DNA of 64,000 bases from Hemibagrus wyckioides. Taxonomy: Eukaryota; Chordata; Actinopteri; Siluriformes; Bagridae. Made by a program: the position numbers and the translations under genes. Location: positions 15,683,657 to 15,747,656 of the forward strand of contig NC_080718.1 of assembly GCF_019097595.1 (NCBI RefSeq). The letters run 5' to 3'. Below the pieces are notes generated by a model. It saw only the letters and a list, made by a program, of their open reading frames with translations, ran no database searches and was not told where the DNA came from. This document shows, one piece after another, positions 33,301 to 47,047 of this stretch. How positions within the stretch are numbered: position 1 is the stretch's first letter; each line of letters opens with the position of its first letter.

Positions 33301-36000
33301 CATATATTTGGGTCAAGTGTTTCCAAACTACAGGCCAAAAAAGAACTTAATCATAACTTGCAGGTTCTAAAATGATTCACAACTCAGAATAAAACAAGCA
33401 CACTGTAGACAATGGAAGCTGCTTGTCATTGCACTGATATGAAGAAATGATTAGCCTGAACAGATCTACTCTGAAAATATAGTACATTCTGATGATTTTA
33501 TACACATTTAAAAATTGGATATTGTGAAAGGATAATGATGTTGAATCTTACTTTATAAAACATGGCATATTTAAATAGCATATAAACATGCAAATCTATC
33601 CTGCTCCTCTTCAGCCCTTTATCCAATGTGATTATTGTGTGTCTTTTGTATGCTTTTAAAATCTGCAGCTACAGAGCAGAATTAGTGAGTGTTTGACACA
33701 GCTTCTTGTAGTAAGCTCTCACAAACAGGTCAGAATGTTATTGTAGAGTCACTGGACACCGTTTAAGATGTAGCCTTTGTTCTCCCAATCCGGGTTTGAT
33801 TCTTAAATCTCACTAATTTAAGCTCTCCCCACCTCATAGGCCTAAGCAGGTCCTAAGCTTGCCCCCCCACACAAACAGTGGCACACTGAGGTGGGCCTTT
33901 TTCTGGTAGTTATGGTATCAGTGTCACACTTTAGTGGAGAACTCTCTCAGCATACAGAGAACCATTCTCTGTAATGAGATTACAATTAAGACTATTATTG
34001 ACAGTCTTGGAAACTGAGCAAGAATGAATTTTCCTAGTAAATTTGAAACAATGAAAACAGCTCACACTAATTCAGTTTCTCTGTGTGTGTGTTTTTTTTT
34101 TTTACATGGATCCTCTTAAGTGGCATTTGCCATTTTTTTAATTATGAAAGGATTTCTTTTTCCATTAAATGATAGATGATCATTTAAATGATGAATTGCT
34201 CTCTTAGCACTAATAAATCAAATGAATGTACATATATTCTAAATGATATAGCACACCTAAATTCAGCATTAATATCTTTAATTATATAATACTTCGTACA
34301 ATTTACCTGAATAAAGAAAACAAAGCCAAGCTTTGTTTGTTAACTAGCTTTTCAGTAAACAATAATTGATTACTAATTCACAAGTAACAAATCACAGATA
34401 TGCCGGAAGACATTTGTCAGTAAAACTCTTTTTGTCCAAATACATAAATAACATGGATGAAATTCTGTATTAGGATGAACAATTCCAAGACAAAACAAAA
34501 AAAAGAGGCATTTGCATCAACATGTAAAAGCTCCAACAAAGCAAAAAAAAAAAAAAAAAATCTCTTCATTAGTCATTTGTTAATGTTACACTTAAGGGGT
34601 GTTCAATGCATATCCACCACAGGTAACTTTATAGAATGACACATTATTACAAATTTGAGACCACCAGGTGTGATGGGCCTTAGAAGTAAGTTTCATCCCA
34701 TATGTTTTTTTTTCTGCACAAAAGCCAGACTCTAATTTGCCATCATCAGTTGTCTTTGTTAACGTGGAGCTGGTATTTGGGAATAATCCTCTTCCCATAC
34801 AATATTGCCCCAACAGGCATGGGCAGGACCAGGTCTCGAGCTCTTTCAGAGACAGCTCTTTGTGAGTTATACCACGTTCAAGGCTGAGTAAGTTCTGTCT
34901 TGAGTAATAGAAAAAAACGTTGGACAGGATGTAACTTTGGTTCACTGTATTTACTTGTTTCATGTCCCAGTCAGTTTTTGGTGGTCCAGTGATAGCTGTA
35001 GGCTTGGAAAATGAAAGACCTAATACTTAATACCTAATTGAACCACTGCCAGATTTATCACCAAATATATCACCTTCTATTACCACACCTTCTGGCACCA
35101 CAGATCCTTCTACATTTCTTGTATATGTAATTCTTAAAAAGATTTCTACTTTATATTATATGACACTTTTTACAAAAAAAGATAGAAAGAAATAATAACA
35201 ATAGTCTGAATATCTAAATTGTGTTAAATTGTTCTTATTGGATAATCTAATATTTGTGCACACTGCGCTACAAATAAATATAAAATCAACTAAAGATCAT
35301 TGTCCATGTGGTGTATGAAATAAATGTGATACATTTAACATTTATTTAAATGGCTATTAGCTCCTGTGCATTTTAAATATGCGCCAAATAGAAAGAATTC
35401 ATAACAAACCTCTCTTCATTTCCAATATCTATTTCAATATAATCAACTTGTCAGGTCTAAAGGCTGTGACATATGGCCAAAGGTCCAAATAACATGGTAA
35501 ATAGCAAGTTGCAAATGTTGATTGATTGTTTAGACGCTCCGGGTAATGGCATGCCACTTGAGATCTCTGCTGTTTACTCCTCAAATTTCATAAAATGTTG
35601 TAGGTGAATTATAACTGTGACTGATTGATGGACTATCTCTGTGTGCGCACACTGCAAAAAGTCATAAACAAACCTGTATTTAACAGAAAATGTACTATTC
35701 TTAAATTCATGAATGATAATAAATGTTACTGGGTTTTATTCAAATCTTTTTCATTTCAACAAACAAATAAATAAACAAACAAACATGCAACCCATGTCAA
35801 CATTCATTAGTGGAATAAGAGAATTATGTTCTGAAGTTTTACTGTGATGTGAACTAAACTACAGCAACGACAAGGTTCTTATAAACAATTCAAATGCGAT
35901 AATTACCACATTCAGAGATAAGTCTTTGTTCCTGTGCTTAGCCAAAATATTTTGAGCACATTAAAGTCTGGAAAAAACTGCTTGTCACTTTCAACAAAGA
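30320..36000. other. Gene desert segment
   Basis: No credible exon, RNA gene or transposon was recognised in 5.7 kb. Poly-A runs occur at about 34,543-34,560. Moderately complex blocks at about 31,200-31,450 and 32,540-32,790 could be conserved non-coding DNA, the latter with ACAATGG and AGATAAAG motifs, but evidence is weak. Confidence 0.55.
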
Positions 36001-38480
36001 AGGATAATAGATGTTAGCATTGATGGTAAAGACGGACAAAAAGGAGCAGCCTACGGCTGCACACAAAATGCCCCGCCACAACTAAAAATGAATCCATTTA
36101 CTTCAGTTTGTTTACTTTGTACTTTTGGCTGGCGACAAATAAAAGAGGAGCCAATTCAGGGGCAGGAGCCTCGCCTTGCAGTCTTTTTCATAGGCTACTT
36201 TTTTCTTCCCTTCCACTGCTTTAAAAACTAGCTTGGCAAAAGCACAGGCAGCCCGTGTAGGTGGGGAGGAGGAGAGTTAGAGAGAGGAAGAATGAAAGGA
36301 AAGCACAGTAACATCTGCAGCAACTTCCAGACAGACAGTTGGGATGTGAATAACTCAACACTCAGCTGCCCTGACCTCTGAAGAACAAAAGAAGGAGATG
36401 CATGTGTAAGGAGCAGCAAGTCAGGGAGGTGAGCTCGATTTATTGTCTGGGCTTGGACTGAAGACTGTGCCACTGGGGCACCCACCACTGCATGCCACCA
36501 CGACTGTCATAGCTGCAACACAAAGATCACATCTCGCAGCACTGCAATGAAACATAAATTTCCAGCATCCATGTACAATTAATTCACAGTGTGAGGAATG
36601 CCTGAATGGATTTTCTTGAAAACAAAAACAACAATGTCACCAAACGTGCAAAAAAAGAGTAGCAACTAAACATAATTCATCATCTCTTGTGAGCAACAAG
36701 TCGTCAGAATCAATACTTATTTTTCTCTCTAAATCAAAGCACAAAAGGCCAATTCTCTCAACTTGATATCAAAGCAAGTAGCAACAAAGCAAGTGTGTAC
36801 TTCACGACTTAAATCTTACAAGTTCCTAATCCTTCTGAAGTCTGTGCGGGACCTTTCGTCTCTATGGAAACGCAGGGGCATTCAACCAAGTGATTGCCTC
36901 CAATGAATTTCAGATAAGACGAAATGGAAGTGAATTGATGTGATTTTAATGCAGAAGAGAGCGGCAGAGGGGAGGTCCACTCGGTTCATATTTGAATAAA
37001 GCAAACACAAGAGACAAAAGCCTGACAGCCGTAAATGACATTGTCAGTACAAAAATTATCAGCCAGTTTACAATCTGTTTGCTCATGTAGAACAAACAGA
37101 ATGTGTGTGGCATCCCCTGGCTTTGTGAATGGCAGGGCCGCCAGCAGCCAACGAGAGAGAAAAGCTGATATCTGCTCCCCCAACCACCTCTGCTACAATT
37201 AGATAGCAATTTGATGGGCTGCCAGAAAAAAAATATATAGAGATATAATTTTTTTAAGAAAAAGGCAACACTTGGTTGTTTTTAGGCTGAGTGTGGGACA
37301 TATCACAAGCCGATGTACAGAACTAAGAAAAATTGCTGAAATACTCGGAGGCGCTTTCACAAGCAGAACCACAGATCTAATAGAAGGCACATTCCAGACC
37401 ACAAAACCTCAGTCACCTAGCAAAGGCCCACACCACAGTTCACTTTTTGCCTCTGCGTCCATGCAGGGGGAGATAGGGAACACTGGGATGCTCCTTAAAC
37501 GCAGTGCCTCTAAAGGCTGGGTTCAATCTCCCAGCCCCCTCCCTTTGTGGCTTTTTGTCACTTGTTTTGTTTTGAGCTTGTTAACTTCTCAATGGCTGCA
37601 CTAACCCAAGCAGCTGCCCAGCTCGCGAGGACCTGTGAGGCATCAATATTCAGCCCAGGAATGAGGCGTGAAAAGCACCCGCATTCCCTTCAGACCTTCT
37701 AGCCGAAGCTGGAGGTCCAGTAATCGGAGTGCGGCATCCGTCAGCATTGCATTAGGAAACATTTTCCATAATTTTACCATCACAACTCAACTCCCTGTGG
37801 ATAGGTAGGATAGAAGAACAGGTTAATGCTTTGAAAATGTAATAATACTGATCACAGTGTTAAGCAGGGTTAGTCACTGAATAAAATAAGCATTCCATAA
37901 ATGCATGTGCAGAAATTGTGAAATGCATAATGTGAGACATTTATAAAAAGTATACAGAAATCTACTGTACATTAATGGTAAAATAAACAATAAGGATAAC
38001 TTTTTTGATGCATGTGTTTGCATGCATTTTATGGCTTCATTGATATTCATCCCTACATTCCCAGTGTTCCACAGCGAGAGTGGCGAATCTATCCACAGGC
38101 CACGAAGCTGCCGTTCAGTCTTATTAAAAAGTTGTTTGATTAGCGGGGGCCGGAATGGAGCCCATGGAAAGGTCTGCAAGTGGTAGATAAAAGGCAAACA
38201 ACAAATAGGCAAAAAAGGCAGCCGATCACCAGTCAGCCACTAGAGCATCAGAACACAACCGTTTTGCTGGAAACCTGATCCAATTATTGTCAGCCAGTGG
38301 GTGATAGCTAGGATGCTTTTCTCAGTTCATTCAAAATCTAAATTGCTCTTTCCTTTTCCACTGATATGGCAATCGGTCATAAAGGGGCAGCCATCATTAA
38401 AGTTGTTTGAATTGGAGCCCTATAGTGTTTGGTTAAGAGGGCAAATGCAAATTTGATGAAAGAATAAGGCTAAATTTACA
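36001..38480. promoter_or_regulatory. Cluster of possible conserved non-coding blocks
   Basis: This 2.5 kb is more complex than its flanks. At 36,960-37,200 there are FOX-type sites GCAAACA (about 37,002) and TGTTTGCTC (37076-37084), and ACAAAAG (about 37,014). A CTGACA...TGTCAG inverted pair near 37,021-37,047 resembles MEIS/PBX half-sites. A GATTAGCGG homeodomain-type site occurs near 38,139. Enhancer function is inferred. Confidence 0.28.
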
Positions 38481-41400
38481 TATCTGTCTCAGCTCACACA
38501 GGGAGAGTAAACATTCTGTTTATCTCGAGTGTCACTTTATGATTTCAGTAAAATATAAAACTGACCTTGGCCTCAGCCATATCAAAAGACATCAGTGAAA
38601 TACTGTTGTACAAATACAATTTGTTGAGGAAGAGCTTGTCAACAAATCCTCAATAACTTAGCAAATAGGGGTGGAGCGTAATTTGTTCGAATGAAAATGA
38701 ACCGCAACTCCTCTTTATTTTACTGTTATTTTCGATGTTCAAATATGACCCAGTTCATGATATTTGATACCAAGCAGAAAAAAAAACTATGATGCTAGGA
38801 GACAAACTTGGGGAGTATAGACACAGACGCAGTATACATTTAGATTTACATTTACTGATTTAGTATCTAAGAAGTGGAGAAGAAGCCACAAAAAAGCATA
38901 AGCAGACTACTAAAAAAATACAACAATAAAATAAAAGGTGCGAGGTGGGTTAAAGGTGAGAAACATTTTTGCAGAAACCTCCTTCATAGTATGTAATAAA
39001 TCCTACTAATAAAGCCTTTAACTATTACAATACCTCTAAGGCTGCAGTGAAAGTTAAATAATTTTCTGTGGTTAACTTTCAGAGTACCTGTAATAAACTG
39101 TGTAGCCTATACATAACATAAAATGAGATAATAGTAGCAGAGGTATATTATAGCTAGATTATATAAATATAAATATTGCTTAGGAAATAGTTTATCCTAT
39201 CAAGCTATCTTGACTTGTTTATGAATATTTATGAATTAGTGTGTTTTTTTAGCATGAAAAGCTTGAGATCTGAGATATTTTCGAGCGTGTCCTTTGCTGT
39301 AGCAAGTTTGTCTTTATGCATTTAATGCATGTATAATGTATTTTAAGTCAGTACTCCTTCAATGAAGTAAAAAAAAACACTTATGAATATATAAAAGAAA
39401 GGATATAAAGAAGAATACAACAATACAGACAAGACACTACAAAAGACAGGAAATATTATAAAGGTGAGTGGAGACAAGATTTTAAAGCACCATGTCAGAG
39501 TTGTGTAGAAACTGAAGCAAAATACTGCCATCTATGGCCACATCCAAAGCAATGCTGAAATGTTTTTTCCCTGTGAAATGCCTGGACCATCTCATTAGAT
39601 ATCATTCCAAATTCCCTACAGCAAATGCCAATACCCAAGTATTGTCAAATGAAAATCATGCTGGGATTACAGTTTAAAATGATTAAAAATTATTTTATTT
39701 TGTGGAAAATTACAATGGTATGTCTACTATACACCTTTTAAAAATAAGATTCCTTTATTTAAAAAAAAACATGGCATTAAGGGCATATGTCGGTGTCTAA
39801 AGTTTAGAGGGCAGGTTTGAAAGGTTAAACATTGTGTTGTTAGACTCTTGAAATAACATGACTAACACAAACGGACCACCCCGGGAACAAGTGAGCTCAG
39901 TGTAATTCTAGCCCCATCAATCATATGAGTCAAAGCAACTTTTGTTTTCATTTACTATGAGTCATCTTCTACAGTGCTAAGATTAAAGTAGTGCAAAATA
40001 GTGTGAGCAAACGTGTAGCGAGTTTTCCTTCTTACATTGTTTAAAGACGAAGAAGTTCTTATTTATTCGCTGACCTAATTACGGTTGATCTAAATCAACA
40101 TTTTTTAATAAAAGTTTGTGCCATAATGAGGTCTTTAAAAGGCCTCTCTTTCCTCTAAACAGATAGCTGGATAAAAAGTTAACTTTCCATCCAAATGACC
40201 ATCTGGTTGCCTTATCCTTTAAATAATAAAATTCACAAAGCAATTAAGCAAGGGGATTCTGCTGCAGCTTTCTATACCACCTGCTGTACTATCATAAATT
40301 CAGATCTTATTCGGTTACCCAGGATGTCTTACACAATCAAGAATGTCCGCAAACTACTTTTTTTTCTTTTTAATGTTTGCCTCAATATATATAACAAATA
40401 TAATTTATGAATATATAGAGAAATATATCGAGCATGTGAAATTTTAGTTAGAGCAGTTAATGACTATTTCAGACTAAACTAGACAGAATGTCCACCCCAT
40501 CCTACAGCCTGCAACAAGCAGCACAGAACTGTCGAAAATAAATGAGAAAGCGTCAGCTTTAAGTATAAGACTCCGATCAGCATATCAAAATCTTGCGTCC
40601 CTCTGGAGTCGCCGGCTTTAGATGCCATGTGTTATGATCTGTCCCGTCTGTCATTCTGTCTGTTAGCTCCACACTCCCTTGCTGGGTCTGACAGAGTCGC
40701 AAAGTCACAATTAATCCACATCTCTGGGGTTATGGCTGGCACACTCCTGTGCCTGCTGCTCTCAGGATGCAGAAGTTAACAGGAAGTAGCAGATGTCCTC
40801 TAAGCATAATTTAAAAATTCTGTAATTATTTAAAATCATGACTCTCCACAGTATAAGATGATTTTCCCTTCTAACTAACTTTCACTGTCTTGTTTCACTG
40901 TACAGACAACTGAACAATGTTTAACTAGGGCACTTCTTAGGGTAACTTGTAATCCTACAGCCAAGGAACAATTCAATTTCACTTAATTAGACCTTCATCT
41001 TCAAAAAGTGACAGTCCATGATTTGGCAGAATTTAAACTAACCTAAAATAGTCTCTAAGTCAAGGGATTGTGAAACTTACACAACAGACCTGTCACAGGG
41101 GTCATCAGGCACACCCTAAAATTCAAAAGTACCTATGTTCAAAGAAAAACGCTTCTAACAACAAATCAGCTCAAAGGTGTAGGAAGGCAAAGACAAAAAG
41201 GAGAGCTTCACTCTTTCAAGCTCCCAAAAAACCCTCGCTCCTCTAGTTATGTCTACCTTTAAATGATCAAACATTCTAATTCAACTTTGTACACAGCTGT
41301 AATAAACCCACACACACAGTAAAAACTGCGATCTAATTTTAAACGTCAGCACACACAGGCATAACACATGCATGGGGAAGGCGTATATTGAAATACTGGA

Positions 41401-42436
41401 TTGAATTCAGATTAAAGGCTTGATTCATGTTGTCAAACAATTATATATGGCGTTGAGTAAAGCGCAGCCAAAACCCAGCGGCTCTGTGCTGCTGGGAATG
41501 AAGCGCCATAGCTGTTACTGTGGTGATGTTTTCATAAAGTCAACATGCACTGTATACAAGTTACCCTATTATGTTTACAAACAAAATGCATTAAGACCGT
41601 ATTTAATTAATTTAAACATCCTCTAAGGTATAAGCAAATAGCGAATGCTTTGAGATTCTTTACTCTGCAAACACGCCTTACAATAGCTTAAGTCTGACAA
41701 TATGCCAAAGTTATCAAAGCAAACTAGCGTGGTGACTGACACGTTTGCGTGATGTGATTTTCTCCCCTTAACCTGCACTTTACAGATTTGCCTATTGTGA
41801 GGCTTTCAGTAACTTGTCAAGGTGCTGTGAGGAGAGAACTCTTAAAGAAACATCATTTTCACCTGAGAAAGTCAGCCACCCTAATACAGGGTCACTGCAA
41901 AAAATGTGACCTGAAGGGCTAACACGTGGGAGTTCACTTAAATATCCATTACTCAGCTGTGAGCATAGCCACAGACATGTTTCCCAGCAGACTATGTGTA
42001 ACTTAAGCGTTAAGTAACTGTTAATAACATTTCTTTAATTTACATCAGTTTACCATGACAGAGAAGATTTTTTAACACAGAAACAAACTAACGTGTTTTT
42101 TATACAAACATTAAACAATAAAAATATATTTAAAATTTTTCAAATTAACCTTGACTTTAACTTTGCACACTCATAATTTTCTTAGTCTGGTTTAGGTTCA
42201 ATAAATAGCTCTTAAGAGCTAAACAACCAGCTTTAAATAATAGTCAAACACATTTGAGCTGAACAGCTGTAAGTGTTTCCTTCATAATATGTAGAAAGTC
42301 TAGTTTTGACTTCACTCTGAAAGTTAAACTATATGCTTCTCCCTTTCCAATTTACAGTCTAACGTCTACACAGTTACTTTATAAGTTACACTGATTAGCA
42401 ATACATTAGGAATATCTGGGTCATTTTAAGGCGACT
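38481..42436. other. Gene desert segment
   Basis: Non-coding. The only point noted is a GLI-like and PBX/HOX-like pair at about 39,874-39,923, listed separately. Confidence 0.55.
39860..40000. promoter_or_regulatory. Candidate GLI + PBX/HOX site pair
   Basis: GACCACCCC (39874-39882) is one base from the GLI consensus GACCACCCA. CCATCAATCA (39914-39923) is the reverse complement of TGATTGATGG, a full PBX/HOX composite consensus. The two lie 31 bp apart in unique sequence. Whether they form an enhancer is untested. Confidence 0.28.
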
Positions 42437-42690
42437 AACATTCATTCATTCATTCATTCATTCAGGCCAGGGTCACAGAGGATCCGTAGCCTATACCAGG
42501 AGCAGTGCAGATGCCTGGATTAGATGCCAGTCCATTGCAAGGCAACATACACACACACTGTGAGGAAACCAACACAGATACAAGAAGGACAATCAAAAAG
42601 CCACACAGATAGTGACCTGCTCTCAGGATTGCACCCGTGAGCCAGGAGCTGTGTATCAGCACTACCTGCTGTGCCACTGTGCCACAGCCG
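42437..42690 (+). repeat. Interspersed repeat, family A copy 2
   Basis: Begins with six CATT/ATTC units (42,441-42,464), then GATGCCAGTCCATTGCAAGG, GTGAGGAAACC and a terminal TGTGCCACTGTGCCAC. The same order of blocks is seen at 61,490-61,800. It is a dispersed teleost repeat with no coding part. Confidence 0.65.
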
Positions 42691-45600
42691 ACAATCAGCA
42701 ATTGAGAAAATAAACCAAGACCTCAGTCACATGACCACTTATCAAAAGTTGGCTTTCAGTAGACAAGTTTAAATGAACATGGAATGATCTTACTGAATGC
42801 CTTTTTGCTGCCATTTTCCAAGAAAGCTGCCGGCTTCTACCTCAAATTAAACCAAATGGACATATGGAGATGCATTATTTATAATGCCAAATGTAGCACC
42901 ATGACCATTCAAACAGTTAAAGCAGAAGTCGTTAGGTGACAACAACCATCTTTTCTCCACTCTCAAAAACTAAAAGTTCTAAGAGTTCAGATTGAGGGCA
43001 TCTTTATTGACACAGCACATGCTCTAAAACCTGTGGCTCATACTCAGGAATGCAGTCTTTTATCACACCTCGTCCATTATGGCACATACCTGCTTGTGTT
43101 GTACAAGGCAGAGATTTAGGCACAAGTATAAGCCTATATGTAGCTCAGAGCAAAACGTCTACAATGTCTTTAGGTGGCAAATCCATTTTGCAATCTCAAG
43201 GGTTACAAGTTTACAAGATTTCTATATTTTTAGTAAACTGTACAGGTATATGGTATAGACTGGAGGCTTTAGCACACACTGGAGTTTCATAAAAAGCCAT
43301 AATGTGCCCTGCCCCACTATACAAAAAAGGATTTTTTAAAACACTAATATCCTTTACATAAATCATGCAAGATATGAGAAAATGCATCATTTTGGCAACC
43401 CATTCTATAAACTAATCTCACCCCTTCTGTGCTACATTAAGGAGAGTAGCACAGTAATCACAATCACCTGCAATAGCATACCTTTGATATGATATGTAAC
43501 CACAAATTTCACTATTAAAATGTCTAATTGATCAGTGAGCTGAAGAGCAGACAAGTTAAGCAGAAATTTTATGCTATGTTCCACCAATGTATTAATCAAG
43601 GGAATAAAATAAAGGTCTTCCTCTTTTGTTAAGCAGTCAGCAGTGAGTGCTGCAGTCACACATGGTTGAAGGCATTAGCACAACTGGGAATAGTCTGACA
43701 CAAGAGACAGTTCAAATGAGGCCTGGACATTCCCTCAAAAACACACAGTTTCCTTCACCTGACAACACTACAATGGTTTAAATAGTAATATTATTCAAAA
43801 ACTATTAAAATTAAGATTAAGGCTTATATATTCTTATTTAGGGCAACACTAATGACTAGTCCTGCAATTCAGGCCTTCTCTTTTTCCTACATGTTACTAA
43901 GGAAGCAAGAAGGATTGCAGAAGCAATGATATTGGCTTCAGCAACCACTCCAGCAAACATTTATTAGGCCTAAGTTGTATGGACGGTTAAAATTGAAGGA
44001 CGGAATTAGTCGTAGGTTTTTTATGACTTCTTTCATATTAAATTCAACAAATCACTTTTGCTCGTTAGAATTATTTTGCATGAGGTTGGGTTGCATATGC
44101 CTTTAGGCTATTGTGAGTACCATATATATAAAACTTCTAAACTGCTCATTTACATATCATTCTCTAGTGTCACATCTGCACACACACATTTGCACTTGCA
44201 TCTGTGAGCTTTTCTGCCAAAAACACATGCAGCCTCAACTTAGCACACCTTGATTTCAATAGAAGTACATGGCTTCTACATTATTATCCTCACCTTTATA
44301 GAAGTCCATCTTCATTGAAAAGAAATTAAATTCTTCAGATGTACACAATCCCATATGGAAGATAACAATTATATATTTTACTCATTGTTAGAACACTTTA
44401 TTAACCATTTAAGGGGCATGGTCCAGTGCATTGCTATTGCTGTCAGTTATACACATTCACGTTCTAGCAGTCTTTAAGCAAATTATGTTTGGGACTTCAG
44501 CAGGAGGAGAGCGCTGGAACATTTTCCCATGCACACAATGCAGATTAGATACTATGCCCACACACTGACATTTAACAAGGTTTTTAGAGTCAGCTCCATA
44601 AGAAAACCACTACCAACGGCCTCTTCCTGTGGCACCATCTGCAAGGGCTTAAACTTGTATTATTAGTGGCATCCAATATGGAAATGGATATTGATTTTAT
44701 GAATACTATTTTCCTATTCTGTCACAATGGTAACAATTATGGGAGATCCTTTCTAAGAGAAGATATTTAAATTAATACATTTACATCTGAGGCCATGTCT
44801 TTACTTGATCGTTTTTGACAGTGTTTTTACCTTAACGTATCGTGGAGACGTTGCAGCTTATTTGACTGCTAATTTGTTTGACCGATGGTAAGAGATGAAT
44901 GTAAACGGCCATTTCGATTTGTTTTTTAGCAACTTAGCAAAGCCAATTTGAGTAGCATCCCCTACATGCGACTAGCCTAGAAATGACTTACATCCGGCTC
45001 AACCAACACTGAGTGTGTAATCAATGACAGCAGTGCACAAAGATTATAGTATATAATATGTGTGTATATAAATAAATCATTGTTTTAAACTGTTTTATTC
45101 TTTTACCTTTGTAATCTATTTTCTAGACCCAGATATTCAACTGTAAAGGCATCCTATGTGCCATGTTATTGTTTTCCATTGCATCCTTGACTGCATCTGA
45201 TAAAATATTCCTATTCTATACAAAACTTTTTTTTTTTTAAACAGAATACTAACTTTGTAATGGCATAAGTAGCTTTTTAATCTCACTGAAATGCTAAGAA
45301 TTTCATAGAACTACAAACTGCCATTGATATTAAAATTAGCAGGAGCCATAGATGTCAACTAAGCAGAAGCCATAGTGTATACATTAGCTTGATATTAAAT
45401 TATGTCAAACAACATTCTCACCTACTGTCCTCACTTAATGGGATGTAAAACTAACTAAAACAACCCATGACAGTTAAATCTAACCAAAACAGCAAAACAG
45501 TTTCTATAATATTAAAAGTTCTCAAAAGTAAGCCTTCATGACAAACCTTTAGGCTACAGTGGACATCTCTAATCTACTTATGTCAGGAAGAACCCTAACC

Positions 45601-46689
45601 CTTACCCTTCATTAATATGCAGTATCAGTAATTTGCTAAATGTCATTTTGTCCATATTTTACGGTTAGAACTTTCATATCAACTTAGTTAGCTTCCTCCC
45701 CATCTGACTAAATAAAACCTGTCTTGGAAATGTAGAAATACCCCCCCCCAACACACACACACACACACACAAATGTACAAAAAATGTACAAAAGCAAAAC
45801 GTATACATTTCATACATCTACCCCCACATGAATGTCTGGGAAAAATAAATAATTAGCTCTTACTGTAATTATGCAATATCAAGTATTCTATATGCTATTC
45901 CACTACTTCACCTGAAAAGGCAGGCACTAAAATATTTTCATAAGATAGGATAGTTGAAATGTCAAAATATTTAACATCAAAATGTCAGAGAAAGCAGAAA
46001 GTTCTTCTTCTGAAGTGGGTAGCTGGTAGATGGCAAGGCAGCTTAAGCTCAGTGAGAAAACAGCTAGAAAAGCTTGTGCCAAAAGGTGCTGAGAAACACG
46101 AAAGCACCGCTGCAAAGCCTGGCACCTCCCTTTCTGTAAACACAATGCTATTGCTTAATGCTTCAAGTGTCAAGTGCTGAAAAGAACCCATCAACTGATT
46201 AATGAGCACGTTCTGGGAACACTCTGAAAACAGGGCATCACTAAGCTTATTCACAGTTTCAGTTCAAAGCCCTGTACAGCACATGATAAGTGAGCAATGT
46301 GGATTCCAAGCAGCCTACACAGAAGCAAACACACTGAGCAAAGCAGCACCGTCCTCTCTTAAACCAAGTCAAGTTCATGAAAGCTAACAAGGTGCTTAAT
46401 TTGAGTATTTGGTGAGAAATCCAGTGTTGAATCATTATAAATGGTTTCAGTTTTTTGTCCGATGCTCTGACTTTTTAAACATGATTTATTAATAAAATCA
46501 TGGATCACACAGTTACAATAGAAATTAGGCAAGATACAAACATTGACCCTTTCACACAAACTTTGTACACAAAATAGGTTATATATTGAATTGTTCAGAA
46601 TTAGCATGTGAGACACACACCATCCAACCATTTTACAGCCCTAAATGCCACACAACACTGAAGGAAAAAATGAAGTAAACATACTAGTA
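42691..46689. other. Gene desert segment
   Basis: About 4 kb of AT-rich non-coding sequence. One C-run plus CA microsatellite (45,741-45,771) is listed separately. No exon or motif cluster was recognised. Confidence 0.6.
45741..45771. repeat. C9 run and (AC)n microsatellite
   Basis: Nine C residues then about 22 bp of AC. Confidence 0.94.
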
Positions 46690-46865
46690 GAGATTTGTTA
46701 CATTTAAGTCATCTTATCCAGAGTGACTTATATTTATCACATCTGAGCAGCTAAGGGTTAAGAGCCTTGCTCAAAGGTCCAGCAGAGGAAGCTTGGTGAT
46801 CCTGAAATTTGAACTCACCACCTTCCAAACAGTAATCCAACATCATAACCACTGAGCTACCACTT
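46690..46865 (+). repeat. Interspersed repeat, family B copy 2
   Basis: TTACATTTAAGTCATCTTATCCAGAGTGACTTATATTTATC-type head (46,699 on), then GAGCAGCTAAGGGTTAAG and GCCTTGCTCAAAGG, ending AACCACTGAGCTACCAC. This order matches a widespread teleost dispersed repeat. It is related to copy 1 at 21,537. Confidence 0.65.
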
Positions 46866-47047
46866 TGCACAGTTAGTGTAATAAATACCATTAAACAAAC
46901 AAAATAATATCAATGAACCACCTGACCACATAAATAGTTTCTATGAATATTTAATTCCCTTATATTTGATGTGAGATAAGATTTGTTCATTTTCATTCAA
47001 ATGAAGTCACTAAAAGAACTATGCACACTAAGCTTGGCCACAGCCTA

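Noticed and set aside
34592..34963. 123-codon minus-strand open frame
   Set aside because: No domain, no splice context and ordinary composition; within chance for 64 kb.
39523..39536. Possible CTCF site on the minus strand (AGATGGCAG core)
   Set aside because: Only the right half of the motif matches, so it is not counted with the convergent pair.
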